In this document: positions 46,817 through 61,300 of the stretch, piece after piece
Position numbering within the stretch: the first letter of the stretch is position 1
Layout of the letters: each line of letters begins with the position of its first letter
Assembly (NCBI GenBank): GCA_948567375.1
Contig: OX419761.1
Coordinates: 48,734,501 to 48,798,500 of the forward strand
DNA length: 64,000 nucleotides
Source of the DNA: Lunularia cruciata
Taxonomy: Eukaryota > Streptophyta > Marchantiopsida > Lunulariales > Lunulariaceae
Reading direction: 5' to 3'
Notes under the pieces: model-generated
What the model saw: only the letters and a program-made list of their open reading frames with translations
The model's database searches: none
Told to the model about the DNA's origin: nothing
Made by a program: the position numbers and the translations under genes

Positions 46817-48790
46817 ATGACAGAATTGGGGGTTCCTGCACCTGTCGGTGGAACGGACCACAAGGAGGAGCCAGAAACTGCCATTCTTTTTATTGGCGTG
46901 TCACTCATTTTGGGAGTATTATGTCGACAAGTGTTCAGGGGCACACGAGTGCCCTACACCGTCGCTTTGCTCATTTTAGGAGCTGGTCTTGGTGCACTGG
47001 GTAAGAGATGCTGTCCATCTTGAAAATCATTGCGAATCTCCTTTCTGAACCTGCTTGTAGTTACACTTGCCAAAACTGGTGCGCGTGTATTGGTTTGTTC
47101 AGTCCCACAAATGAGTATGGGAGTCCGTGACTGTATTCACCTGAAGTGAGTGACCTTTATTTGCATTTTATTGCAGAGTTTGGAACCAGCCGAGGATTGG
47201 GAGCATTGGGAGAAAGTATAAGAATGTGTACGACCCCCTATTCATTTGCCCCTTCGTTTCGCGATCTATGTTGGAGAGTTGAGAGGTTGAAGATTGGGCC
47301 TTCTCTTTTACATGTACATGGCCTCCCCAAAGCGTCTGTACATCTCAAGAAACTCAGGAACCAAACATTCCTAGTATGTCATAGGAATAGGTGATGGCAG
47401 TCACTGGACGGAATTTTGGACAGGTACACTGCAATGCATATATTTCTGTATCTAGTCTTAGATCTGCATGTGGTAGCCCGAAACTGTTTTAGACTACCAG
47501 ATCTAAGACGACAAAATTTCTCTACAGGGTCACGTATCAATCCAAATCTTATACTCTTCATCTTTCTTCCTGCTCTTCTTTTTGAGAGCTCCTTCGCCAT
47601 GGATCTTCACCAAATAAAGGTAACAAGCCAGCTTGATATGTTTCCTTCTCTGATTGATATGTACAAGTTGTTCTTGCTTACCGAGACAATTGTGTTGGCT
47701 GATTATCATGAACGCTATAAATATTGACGGTGAGATGGAGTAGTTTTGTATAGCTTTTTGTAGTGGGAGAGACCTGAAAGTAGGTATAGTCCACAGTTTA
47801 ATATAAAGAGATCTGTCTGTTCCTTGCAGAGATGTATAACACAGATGATGTTGCTTGCGGGTCCTGGAGTCTTGATTTCTACAGGCTGCCTAGCACTCGT
47901 ACATCGCGTAAGCCATTGTTACGACTCCTTCGTTAATGAACTACCTTGCTTTCAACTATGTGCATTTCACATTCTACGACTTAATTCTATGTTTGGTTTC
48001 TAGAGAAATAGGCTACCCCACCAAGTCTACTCCGTGTGTTTCGTTTTCAAATTGACCGTATGCTGTAGTTATAATCTGTATGCTCCTCTTTTTCATCTAT
48101 TTACTTTTATCAATAGGATTCAGTTTTCCAACCAAAAGTTGCTCTGTGGAAACTCAGTATCTGTTCCCTTATGGCTGGAATTGGAGCACGTGTTTGCTTC
48201 TGGGAGGTCTTCTTAGTGCAACAGATCCAGTGGCTGTTGTTGCTCTTCTTAAAGAGTTGGGAGCGAGCAAAAAATTAAGTACAATAGTGGAGGGTGAATC
48301 CTTAATGAATGACGGGTCAGATTCTCTTTCAAAATTCGCTTGCTTAGAAGCTTTAAATGTTGCCGCTCCCCCTTCTTTTTCCTATCCAATAGTTTTCTTG
48401 ATTTTCGTAGGATTCACATGTATCTCTTTCTTCAGGACTGCAATTGTTGTGTTCAAGCTGTTTTTCCAAATGGTACTTGGGAAGAATTTCACAGCAGGGG
48501 ACATCGTCGAATTTTTCTCGCAAGTTGCACTCGGAGCGTAAGATCACTCACCCAGCACATTTATATATGGTGTTTTCCAGATCTACTTTGATAAGTTTAG
48601 TCACAAAATGAATTCTCATCAGCACTCTGTAATTCATGCAGAGTTGCGTTGGGTCTTGGATTTGGACTAGTGACCGTGTTGTGGATTGGACGAGTGTTCA
48701 ACGATGCCATTGTCGAAATTACGCTTACTCTCACTGCAAGCTACTTGGCCTTTTTTGTTGTGAGTTATTTCTTCATGAGGGCACTCTAAA

Positions 48791-48888
<98 letters not shown>

Positions 48889-51800
48889 CGGTTTACTAGT
48901 CTGTTAGCCATATGTTATTCTCAATTTGTTTCAATTATGCCTTTGCTTCAAGTTACATTTGATGCATTCTACCTTATGGATTTCTCACTATTCTAGCATT
49001 GTCAATTATGTACATCTTGCTTATCAATCATTTGCACCTCATGAGTTCTGGATAACCCGTTCCCAGAACGGCATCTGTTCTAGTATACCTATATATATAT
49101 GACGCATAACGAAATGCGGGTTACTTTCTAAGTTTTGCCCTACTTTTCTAAGTTGTGCGAGTTTTTTAATGTTATCCGTCTGCTACTTTCTCATCCGTGG
49201 CATCCGAGTCTTTGCCTCCCAGGTAGTAGCTTATTGAGATAATTTTCTTTTTACAGGCTGAACTGGAAGCAGGTGTCTCTGGCGTTTTAACTGTCATGAC
49301 TGTTGGCATGTAAGTTCCGCAGCTTACTTACAAATCTAAGGCGGACCTGGGAAATGTCGAAACAGTTTCTTTTTCACAATACTTTTCAAGAAATAAGATG
49401 CAAATGCTGGAGGGCCCAATGAAGGCTAGTGGATTATGCACAAGACCAATATTTGTAGATCCAATATTCCCAGTTTTCTACAGTTAAATTATGAGCGTAC
49501 TTCCGATGTGATGACTGGACATGATTGCTAAAACTCAACCAGATAATGTGGAGCTTGATTATTGATGCTCAAAGAACCCTTGTTTCCCAATATTCGGTAG
49601 CATCCGTTCCAAATAATTCTTCGTAGTTGATCATTTCCAGGTTTTTTGCGGCGTTCGCAAGAACGGCTTTCACAGGTGAAAGTCAACAGAGTATGCTTCA
49701 CTTCTGGTAATAACTTCCACATATCATTCATTGCTAGTGGGTTCCTCATGTAAACTATGTCTTAAATCATCCTATTTTATTTGGAATCTTGTAAGTTTCA
49801 GTGCATTTCCCGGTTTCCCCACACACTATGCGCAGAAACCCTTCCGAAGGACGGCGTCACCTTTTTGTCGACCGTCAATTTGTGGTTGACACAGTTGATG
49901 TACATGGTTTTGACAGGGAGATGGTCTCGTACATCGCCAATACCTTAATCTTTATTCTCAGGTCTGCAGATCTTTCGAGAACTCGTTTGAGGTCACTTTC
50001 TTTTTCTAAACTTTAGACAACGACAGATTATTTCTTGCTCTGGAGTTTTATGCCTGCTTATCAACTGGTGAAACAGAGTAGTTAGTTTCGAAGGATAGAT
50101 GCTTTACTCACTTTTATTTTACTGATATACTTGCAGTGGAACGGTAATTGCGGAGAGCATCCTGCAGAGTCGAGACACTATACAAGGTATTGAACAATCT
50201 TCTTAGTTGTTTCTGTCACCGACATAGAGGGTTGAATCAACTCATGGAGAAGCTTTGAAGAAGCATACAAAAGTAAGGCTTGAAGATCTCTCCAAGGGAA
50301 TTGGCCTTTGACAAAGACCTGAAATGACCGCTGATGCAGCGGTTATTTCAGTCAACACGGGAGATTTCAGGACAACATGTGACTGTGCAGTCACATGTTG
50401 TCCTGCTTCGAAGTTTCCCCACCTAATGAGTTAGAAGTAGAATTAAGTTTGAACCAAGTGTTACTGAAGTATCTATGGCAAGGGCTACATTACGACGGAC
50501 GACAGTTCATTTGCAGTAAACCCTGCATCCTTTGAAATTTGATTGTTCTGATTGCAGGAAAGGACTGGGCATACTTAGTTTTGCTTTACGTAGCATTGCA
50601 GCTTTCCAGAGTGGTCGTGGTCATCGTACTTTACCCAGGATTGAGGTACTTTGGTTACGGGCTTGATTGGAGGGAGGCATCTATCCTTATCTGGTCGGGA
50701 CTTCGTGGAGCTGTTGCCTTGGCTCTGTCCTTGTCTGTTGCTGTGAGTGATACTGCCTTCATTCTTACCGTAATAGGGGAGCTCTCAGCACAAGTTAATA
50801 TTCATTGCGCTCTGATTTTTATGATGTTTCCTTCCTCAGATTCTTCTTTTCTTTTCTTTCTGTTGGTTTGACCGTCGTCTCTCAACATCACATCTATTCT
50901 TAAGTATGTTCATATGAGTCACTCCCTGACTTAACCTTATCTTCAATACGCAAAAGCTAGTGCCGTGCGAAGGTAAACATGGATCTATCTATAACAAGTG
51001 GAAAGTTATGGTTCTTAACATCATATCACCGAATAATTCCACTGGTTTTCCTTCAATGAATCCCCTAGCATCTGATGGATACTTCCTCACTGCAAGGATA
51101 TTACTATCATCTTAAGAAATAGGATGGAGGTCTAAACGATGGCTCAATTCTCTTGCAGCCGGTTACACTAGGGATTATCCACGCACTCTAACATGGCTCA
51201 GTTGCTCATGTCACTCTAGGAAACGGATAATTCATATTCGATGGTTATGCGGGGTTTGTCCATTTACCAATCAGGGCACCAGCGGACGTAGTAGATGTTA
51301 ATACTGATATCAAGCTGTGGCTTGCAGCACATTGGTGACTCTGAATCGGAGGGATATGTACTTATTACCAAGAGAACAGAAGCCCAGGTAAGAATTGAAA
51401 CATAGTCTATCTTTGTGCGTGTGTAACTTTGAGCCTTTGACTTCACATTACAACGAGGGCGATAGATGCATATCATTTGTATTGCTTCTATCAACTCTAG
51501 TTGAAGCCGGCTTTTGTAACGTCAAGAATATTGCGAGGTATTGTGGATTCATAATAATTATCCTTTGTTAAATTAAGTAATCTCTAGTTTAGGGACTTTC
51601 TTGTTAGAATGAGACAAGTTAGTTACTGTTCATGCTGCTACTGTTCACATGAGTTACTGTTCATGCATACTGTTCACATGTTTTCCATGCGCTGCATGTG
51701 TTACATGAGCAATATGGTAGCACGCCTTTCAACACACCCTTCAGATCTTTGTATCTATATAATCTCAGTCAGGAGGAGTTCTATTGGGTTGATTCCTAAC

Positions 51801-52393
51801 ATTTCCCCTCTGCATTTCGTGAAGCCCTGAGTTGCCTAACATCATCTCAGGAGTGTTTTGTGATATCTCAGTATTGGGGGTTATTTGTGCTACGTGAGTG
51901 AACTGGCTGTACTGTCTTTGAAGGCTAAGAGAGAGTGAGTTGAGTTTTGCTGTGTGCAATCAGGAGTGTCTACTCTGGTGAGACTAGGAAAGCTAAGTGC
52001 TAGAATGTCTGATACATTAGAAGTCAGAATGACTGAGGATAGACCATCTACTTCAAAGAGCAGGAACAAAGGTTCTCATCATCCTCAATGACCAAATAAT
52101 GATATTGCTGATAGCCCACAAATCGTTGCGAAGTCATACTTGGATGTTGTTCCTTATCCCATTCAAAGAGCAGGAACAAAGGTTCTCATCATCCTTAATG
52201 ACCAAATAATGATATTGCTGATAGCCCACGAATCGTTGCGAAGTCATACTTGGATGTTTGTTCCTTATCCCACTCGTTGCCACAGTTTGTCTTTTTCACA
52301 GGTGGTATTGTGTTTTTAACTTTGATAATCAACGGAAGCACAACGCAATTTCTACTCCGAGCCTTACACATGGATCGGACGTCTGAAACCAAG
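46817..52393 (+). CDS. SOS1: SOS1 exons 1-14: membrane transport domain
   Basis: These exons encode residues 1-450, the CPA1 antiporter fold with about 12 membrane segments. Landmarks: [13 protein letters not shown] near residue 45, [11 protein letters not shown] near 90-100, [18 protein letters not shown] with the ATDP motif at 156-159, [15 protein letters not shown] with Asn-Asp at 186-187, FARTAF near 285, and [15 protein letters not shown] near 400. Exon 13 (20 codons) is the least conserved, matching the variable loop after LSLSV. Exon 14 gives [20 protein letters not shown], the last membrane block. Confidence 0.95.
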
Positions 52394-55300
52394 GTTCGAT
52401 TGTGATATCCTTTGTCATAGTCATTTGTCAAGTAAGCATTCATTGGTGTGTCTTGTAGCTCCCATTTGTTCGGTTTTTTCTAATCCAAGTTTTTTACATA
52501 ATGTGTGATATTAGTCTAATGCTGTTCTCTACGTTGGGTCAAACTGACCTGGGACTTCATTGCGTGGTCCACTTTTCTGCTATAAAAGTTTTTTGTTATC
52601 GGTGACAGCAAGTTGCACATCTTCGTGAAAGCTTTCTAGCAATATTTACTTAAAGTACTGGACTGACGGTGGACGCGATTGTCAAAATCATGCGCTTGTC
52701 TTTAGTTAAAAGATTGTCAGGGACCCATATAGGCTGACTTGCATGAGTTCAGATATGACTACAGTTGCTCCGCAGATACGATCTGGATTATCGCAGCGAG
52801 GACTCGCGATTGAAAGCTTAACATGCACTGATAGTTGCTGCATTTGACGCATGGTTGGTTGCAGGCCCTGGTTTTGGAGTATGTGAGACATGAAATGTAC
52901 AGCAAAGCTCTGGAGTCTTTTGGAGAATTAGGAGAGGATGAAGATCTAGGTCCAGCAGAATGGTCAAGTGTGAGAAAGTATGTTAGCTGTTTAGCGTTTC
53001 CGGCAAGCGGGGGAACCCCACATCCACATGAAGCAAGCGCATCGGGAGAAGAAAGCTACAGAATGGTTCTACTAGATACACGCATTCGTTTCTTAAATGG
53101 TGCGATTTTCAGCCCATTCTTGCTCAGTTCTGAGGCAGCTTTTGTAAGATGACTGCTGGGCAGGGCAGATCACCTGAATTAATTGTGTAGGTATAGCAAT
53201 CAGGTATTAATTGTGTAGACGTTATTGGTTCTTTAACAACCATGCTGAAGAAGTGCTTGCAATCAAACAGGAGTACAGGCAGCATATTGGGAAATGCTGG
53301 GCGAGGGTCGTATAACAAGAACAGCAGCAACCCTTCTTATGCAATCTGTTGATGAGGCTCTTGATTTGGTATGACTGAACCTTTTAATCATGCCTAGTTC
53401 TAAAAGTCACAGTCGACACAATTTTCTGGCTTATAAATACTACTTAACCTCTAGTGTCGACTGGGCTCAGTTAAACATCTGAATAATTCGCAGGTAGCTC
53501 GAGATGAAGCCATGCAGGATTGGAAAGGTCTTCAGCCTCATGTACATTTTCCGCACTATCTGAAGTGGAGAGGTTCATCTATGTTGCCGCAACGTCTACT
53601 CTCGTTCTTTACAGTTGTTAGGCTGGAGCTAGGGTGCTACATGGCTGCAGCTTTCCTTCGGGCTCATAGACAAGCACGACGCCAACTTCGGGATTTTATT
53701 GGTGTGATGCCTCATTCTCAGTAGTTCTTCGGCTACAGCGGCTTATTTTAAGACATGATGTCATGATGATCAAACTGTTTTCTAGCAGTTTTTCCATTGC
53801 CTTAGCCATGCATAGCGGCGTTGAAAATCTGTGCCATGTTTAGCCTAGAGGAGTTTGATCACCCAGGTCCATGTTTACTTGTTTGGACGAAAATGTTTTT
53901 CCATCTAGCTGTCAGGTCATAGTTCCGAGAGTTCCACCGGAACTCATTGGTCGTCCTCACTGTTTCACTCTCCGGGGACTTCAAGATTCTCATGCTTTCT
54001 TCCAAGGGAAGTATTGGCTTTACCTATATTATGCAACTAAGATGCACCTAACTAGCTATTCTCTACCGATTATCAGGAGAAAGCGATGTAGCTGACGGTG
54101 TTATCAAAGAGAGTGAAGACGAGCAAATAGAGGCCAGGCGGTTCCTCGAAGACGTCCGACTGCTCTTTCCCCAGGTCTCGACCAGTGCAATGTCAACTAG
54201 GATAAGAACTTTGTCAGACAACAGTTTAAAACAAATGTTAAAGTCTGGAGCGCAACGAAGTGATTTTGCCGATCAGAAGCCCTAGCCTAGGGGTGCTTCA
54301 GAATATGATTCGAGAACCGAGGTCAAAAGAGCCGTTTCATGAATCTCTTCTTCTAACATTAAAGGTTCGTTTGATCTTGCTACAGGTTTTACGAGTAATC
54401 AAAACAAAGCAGGTTACTTATGCTGTCCTTGTACATTTGAGTTCTTACGTTAAAAGTCTGGACGAAGCTGGACTCCTAGAGGAAAAAGAGAAAAACCATC
54501 TCCATGACATGATCCAGGTATGCTTTCCTGGTCTAGTGGATGTGTTGGATCTTTCTTTCTTCAGTAACAAGTTGTTGAAATTCCTTATATCTTCACATGC
54601 TAGCGGGTCATCCTGTCATTTTATCCCGTGTTCTTGAGTATACCTGCTCTGAGAAGATTGTGGACTCGTAACCCAATTATTTACTTCAATAGTCCCCACT
54701 TCAAACCTGTGTACTTGGATGGACGCTTGCTCTAGAACTATGTCCACGAGGCTCGATCCAAGTATCCGATCCCTCTAGGGTCTTAGGTTTAAGTAACGCC
54801 TCCACTACAGTGGGGCCTGTTCAAGGAAATAACTCGCGATATCCCATGTAATCACCGTAGTGCCCTGGATAAAAGCATACGACATATGAATTCTGGAGAT
54901 CAGTATTGATGCCTCCATATCTGAGTGATCTGTGGGAATCTTGAGGAAGATTTCATAAATGCAGCAATGACTTTGAAGACCACTGCATCTCAAGGTTGAG
55001 AATGTATAAATATGTGATTATTAAGGAACTTATTGCTATCCCCTTGTTTGCTGGGATCAGGTAGACTTGAAAATGCTGCAAAGGCAACCTCCAACAGTCA
55101 AAATGCCCACAGCGTACGAGGCTTTGAGCAATCAGCCATTTTTTGGGGCCCTTCCGGCTAACATCCAGAGGCTTCTATCCAATTCCGCCAAAGAGTGCAT
55201 GATGTTCCGGGACAATCCGCTCTATCTAGAAGATTCAAAAGCAGATGGAGTGTGGCTTATTGCCAACGGGTCTGTGAAGGTATGTCCCCATTGCTATCAT

Positions 55301-58300
55301 CACATGTGCTAATTTTTCATCCATTCATTTTCGAGCAAAAAAACATTTTTAGTTTTGTTATTGGTTTGAACAGTTTTGGACTATTTGCCGAGAATTCTGG
55401 TTTCTACCTGTTGCTGTTCTGCTCGAAAGTGCTTATTCGCGATTGTAAACGCGAAGATCCATTTTCTGATGTTCTGATATTCGAGACTGTACCAACAGTG
55501 GAGCAGGGAGAAAAGCACCGGACGACATGTACTACACCCAACTTTTCCCCATGGCAGTACGTTGGGTCTTTATGAATGTTTAACAGGCAGGCCAGGGCTC
55601 TGCACCGTAAAAGCAGATTCAGTCGCACATTGCTTCTTTATTGATGCAGTCAAGCTCATGGCCTCCTTGCCTACGGAACCAGGGCTTGAAGACTTCTTCT
55701 GGCAGGTCTTACTTCCTGTCCTATTCTCATATTGTTATCTTTACGTATAATTTGATTAGTGTACCATTCTTTTAGACAGTAGCAATCTCTTAAGTATTTT
55801 TGGCTGTTTTTCACATCGGAGTTGTATCCAAAGTCGGTAGTTGTGAATTGGTTACATAAGGTGTATTCTTAAAGTTGCCCTGTACTCTAGACAAAGTTGG
55901 TGTGAGGGGTTGCAACTCACACTCCTATCCCGCTCCTCCGACACGGCCGATGAAGTCATAATATTTCAGTAAAGGCATCTAGTGAGGGTTTGGCTACTTC
56001 CGCTTCGTGAACAGTCAAAATAGATAATGTCCTTGTGAGTGTTTTAGGACTCATGTGTTCATAGAGCATGCAGCGATATACGCTATCCAGTCCTCCTTCT
56101 GTCCTCATATATCCATATCCAGTCCTCCTCTGTCCTCATTTCTCTATATCCAGTCCTCTCCCACTTCGCTCCAACACAGCCATGACACCATCCACTCCTC
56201 CCACTTCACTCTACTCCACCTATCGCAACTAAAGCTCTGTCTTTTCCTCCTTGCTCGATGTTTCTCTGTTTGGTGGTCCTCTTGTGCTTCCAGTTTCAGA
56301 TGCCTAGTCTATTGTGTGTTGGTTCTTCTTCCATGATGTATACTAGTTCTCTGCATGTGCTACTTATGAAATGTATCAATTACGTCGTTACTTCCGCTTA
56401 TCTTCATAAATTTAGACTCACTTACATTCCATTTGATTAGATTCAATTCATTTCTGTTTGCATACGGTCATGCATGCATTGCATATGCACTTCATATGCA
56501 CATCCTCGATTCCATACTGGTGAGTTCTGGATCCCCCGTTTTAAATGGTTTCTGCACCCACGCAATTTTCAAATGTCCTAGTCTTGGCATTAATGAGCTT
56601 TCAAACAGAAACTTGGTACTAGGGGTAGTGGCAGTCACCTAGCTACTTCGGTAGTACGTTAGGGACTGATGAAGTCATTAGTGCTTTTGTGCAGGCTCAC
56701 TATGACCGCCTGTCTACCTCTTCAGTGCTAAGTGTTTTGGGACTCATGCGTCCATAGCGCATGCAGCAATATACTCTATCCAGTCCTCTAATGCTTCGCT
56801 CTGCATCCCCCCAGAAGCCGTCCAGAGAACAGCTTCTACTCTCATTTCCTCATACCCTGTCCTCTTGACATACATGTTACCGATTACACTATGCTTACTA
56901 GTTTTTTACATGTGTTGCTCTCGATATGTTGCTATTTTGCCTTTACTTCAGTTCACATTCAATTTGTTAAAGTCACTTAATCTCCTTTATGGATTTAATA
57001 CTCATCTCGATTTGCACATATCATGTTTCCTTGGCACTCATGAGCTTTCGAACAGAAACTCTGTTGGAGGAATACTGATATTTGCGCAGCTACTTCGGCA
57101 CTACGTTTGGCGATGATGAAGACGTACTAGCTTTCGGGGAGGCTTTCTATGGCTGCCTTCTGCTTCCTCTTGCTGTTTCAGCGTTTCAGGACTCATGCAT
57201 CCATAGTCCATAGTGATATACTCTATGTCCAGTCCCCTAATGCCATGCTCTACTTTACTTCCCTGAATGGGGAAGTAAAGCAGAATGGAAATCGTTCAAA
57301 GAAGGATTTCCACTCTACTTTTTCATACCCAAAATCCTGGGTTTGGTTTCGATCAATTTGTTCTCAATTCATTCAGTTTGTTTCCAGTTGTTTCACATTC
57401 GCTTATTTCGAGATTTCTTGATATGAGTTGACTCTTCGTTTCCTCAGTACACATTGGTTCATAGATTCTCTACATGTAGTTATATATGTTTGTTGATTGA
57501 CAAAACATGCTTCTTATGAATTAGATTTCATCTCGTATTTACATATTTGTTAGTTAGTTCTGCTTTCATTTTATTGCCATTTCATCTACATTTCTTTTGC
57601 ATTTAATGAGTTCTGGATCCCCCGTTCTTCGAGCGGCTTCTGTCCTCATAACTCCAATATCATGTTTACACAATTACTTGTACCCTTCTGTTAATTTGCT
57701 GACACGTGAACCCACACTGCCTGATAGCTTCTCTCCTTCACAGTATCCGAGGACCCTCAAAGCACCCGAGGGACTCATTCTCTCAAGAAAAACCCCTCCC
57801 CGTTCCCTGCCGTTCCCCTCCCCCTCTTGGGGTATTGTTCGTTCCACTTGGTCTTAAATTAAGGTGGTTCGCTACATGCTTTGCTTAGAGCTTATCAATT
57901 ACATGATGTACATAAGTACTCTGCTATTGATTCTGGAAATATTTATATTTCGTTTGTGCTTAGCCTTACACTTGATCGGTTAGATGCACTTCACCTCCTT
58001 TACAGCTTTATTGTGCATCTCGCTTTGCTCTATATCATGTTTACATTTCATCTGCACTTATTGAGTTCTGGATCCCTCGTTCTTCTTTGAACGGCTTCTG
58101 CTCTCATGTCCTAAATATCATGTTTTCATATCATGTGTAAACATGAGAATATGTTTGCCTTGGCACTAATGAGCTTTAGAACAGAAACTCAGTTCAAGGG
58201 GTACTGACTGTTGCTCAGCTACTTCAGCACTAGGTTTGGCACTGATGAAGTCGTAAGTGCTTTCGGGGAGGCTTACTATGGCTGCCTTCTGCTTCCTCTG

Positions 58301-61300
58301 GCTGTTTCAGCGGTCAGGACTCATGCGTCCATGCGTCATTTAGTGATATACTCTATCCAGTCCCCTATATCTTGCATCTCATTTGCATTCAATGAGTTCT
58401 GGATCTCCCATTCAAGGAATGCTTCTGTCCTCATTTCCCTATGTCCAGTCCCGGAACGCTTTGCTCTATTTCCCCCATTCTTTGAACGATTTTCTCTCTA
58501 CTTTTTAAGACCCGAACCTGGGATCGTTTCGATCAATCTTAGACATAAAACCTTACTCTCCTCGCCTTCTTGTTTTTATTACTGGACGTTCAATTCATAA
58601 ACTGCGGATAACTCAATGTCTCGCTAATCAGTCTTAGTTTACAAATGGTTTACTACTTCCTTACAGGTTTTGCTTTAGGTTCACCTTGCGATCAGGTTTC
58701 ATGTGATTGTACATTTCTGTATAATCTCGGTTTACAATCTGCATTCAATTCATTTAGTTTGTTTCCACGTGTTTGTACATTTCGGTATTAGTCTCGGTTT
58801 ACAATTTGCTCTCAATTTATTAAGTTTGTTTCCAATTGTTTCACATTTGCTTACTTCGTGATTTCTTGATAGTAGTTTTGCTCTTCGTTTCCTCTTCATT
58901 TGCTCTTCGTTGTCTCAGTACACATTGGCTCACGGATTCTCTACATGTAGTTATATATGTTCGTTGCTTCTCTTGATCAGTTTTTGGACAATCCTGAAGA
59001 TTTAATCTCACTCCTGACTCTACAGGATTGTAAACAGGTTTATAGTCTTGCATATGAAAACGAGTAGGAATCTCTCTTAAATAGCTCTCTTGAGATAGAC
59101 TGATCTTTCGTTGTTTTCTGTCTCTTGTGACTTGCAACTGAAGACAATGACTAATCTCTCCCAGATCATCATCTCAAAACCCTGTTTAAGAGATTCTTTG
59201 ACAGAGAGGACAAGAGAAAGATTATTGCTGGCAAGGATGCAGTCATCTACATAAGGAGGTAAGATCACAAAATGAGAACCAGAATGGAAGATATAGAGAT
59301 AAGAATCAGCTCCAGAGCGCTCAAATCCCAAACCTAGTAAAAACTGATCAAACTTGTAATACCACTCTGGCAGACTGTTTGAGACCATGCAAAGCCTTGT
59401 AGAGCTGTAAAACCAATTGCCCTTGTTTATTGGCTTGTTGTTGCTTGTGCTGGTCAGGAGTCAGCAACCCAAGAGGAATGTGCATGTAGATTCTCTCAGT
59501 CAATGTGCCATTGAGAAAAGCTGTTTTGACATCAAGAGCATGCACTTCCAAATCATTCTGAGCTGAGTAAGCAAGTAGCACACAAATTGTTGTCAATTTG
59601 ACAATAGGAGATTAGGTCTCTGTGTAGTCAATACCTGGAACTTGAGAGAAACCACGAGCAACAAGTCTAGCCTTGTACCTTTGGATCAAGCCTTGTACCT
59701 TTGGATCAAGCCTTGTACATCAAATTTCTTTTTAAAAATCCACTTACAGGTGACTGCCTTGTGACTTGCTGGTAACTCGGTGATGACCCATGTTTGATTG
59801 TTCTCCATGGACTGAAGCTCATCTTGAATAGCCTCAAACCATTTACTGGAATCAGGTCCAGCGATAGCACCTTCATAAATGTCAGGATCAGGATCAGATG
59901 CAGAATAATGCACGCTGAGTGCATTAGCAGACTCCAACAGTGCATCATATTTTCGACTTGAGTGCGAACCCTTGTGCCTTGACGTACAGAAGGTGCTTGG
60001 ACAGCATCTGGAGAAGGTAGAGGTTTTGGCCTCCTAGTGTAAACAATGGTAGAGGATCCTGAGGACCTGTGTGGAGTACCAGAACTAGAAGGTAAGGACT
60101 GTAGTGAAGAAGATAATGGAGAAGGAATTGTTGGAGCTGTAAGATTGTGGAGAGAAGGTGACTGAGACAGAGTAGGAGTTGGTGGGGATAGACTGTGGGT
60201 GGACTGAGAACTAGAAGCAGGAGAGGAAATGAAAATTGTTGGATCATAGATGAACTCCAGTTGAACATCCTGAGTGTCAGAACACTATTTATGTTCATGA
60301 GTATAGGTTTGTTCCTGAGACTGAACATCTCTTGACAGAAAAATGGAGTTATCAGATATCTTCTGTAGTCTGTAAGCTTTACTATCCTGATTATAGCCAA
60401 AGAAAATACACTTGGAAGACTTAGAATCGAGTTTAGATCTGCAAGAAGATGGAACATGTGCATAAACAATGCACCCGAAAATTGCGAAGCAGGGATAGAT
60501 TAGGTTTATAACCAAACCAGAGTTGGAAGGGTGTGACTTCGGAGGAGATGGTTTTGGTAGGACTTCGATTTTGTAGAAAGTTGGCAATGTGTAGTGCCTC
60601 TCCCCAGTAAGGCTTGGGGAGTCCAGACTCAAATAACATAGTGCAGACTGCTTCCACCAACGTTCTGTTCTTTCTCTCAGCAACACCATTTTGCTGAGGA
60701 GTATGTGGAGTGCTGAATTGGCGCATGATACCTTCGCCTTTGCAGGAAAAGTGAAAATCTGCAAAATTCACCACCGTTGTCAGAGCGCAGCACCCAGACC
60801 TCCTGATTGAGTTGAGTCTCTGCATAGGTCCCATATTCTTGAAAACAAGTAAAAATTTCATGTTTAAACTTGAGTAGATACAAGAATGTGTAGCTTGAGT
60901 AATCATCAATGAAGGTCACAAAGTATCTGTAACCATCGTAGGTAAGCAGAAGAGATGGGACTACACACATCAGAATGGATGAGAAGACAATGGCTTTGGT
61001 AGCTCCTTCCTGAGGTAAGGGAATTCAAGTTTGTTTGCCATGAAGACAAGGTGAGCAAACAGGAAACAAATTAGGATGGATCCGATCCATCCCAACAACC
61101 AGATCTTTGTCTTGTAGAAGTTGAAGTTGATTCTTGCTGATGTGCCCAAGTCGTCGATGCCATAGGGAAGTAATAGCAGAAGATGTATCTCTGGTTGGAA
61201 TAGAGATTGCAGCAGCTTGAGATGACTGAGACTGAGTTGATGCGGAGACTGCACCATCTTGAGGTTGCTCAATTGACTCTCCCAAAAGCCAAAAATTATC

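Noticed and set aside
51980-52090. Possible copia gag start inside SOS1 intron 13
   Set aside because: A short open frame rich in Ser/Lys after the LTR-like unit has no capsid motif and no primer site before it.
55195-55575. 126-codon frame over SOS1 exons 20-21
   Set aside because: It reads through intron 20 in a frame that does not give the SOS1 sequence; the spliced frame does.
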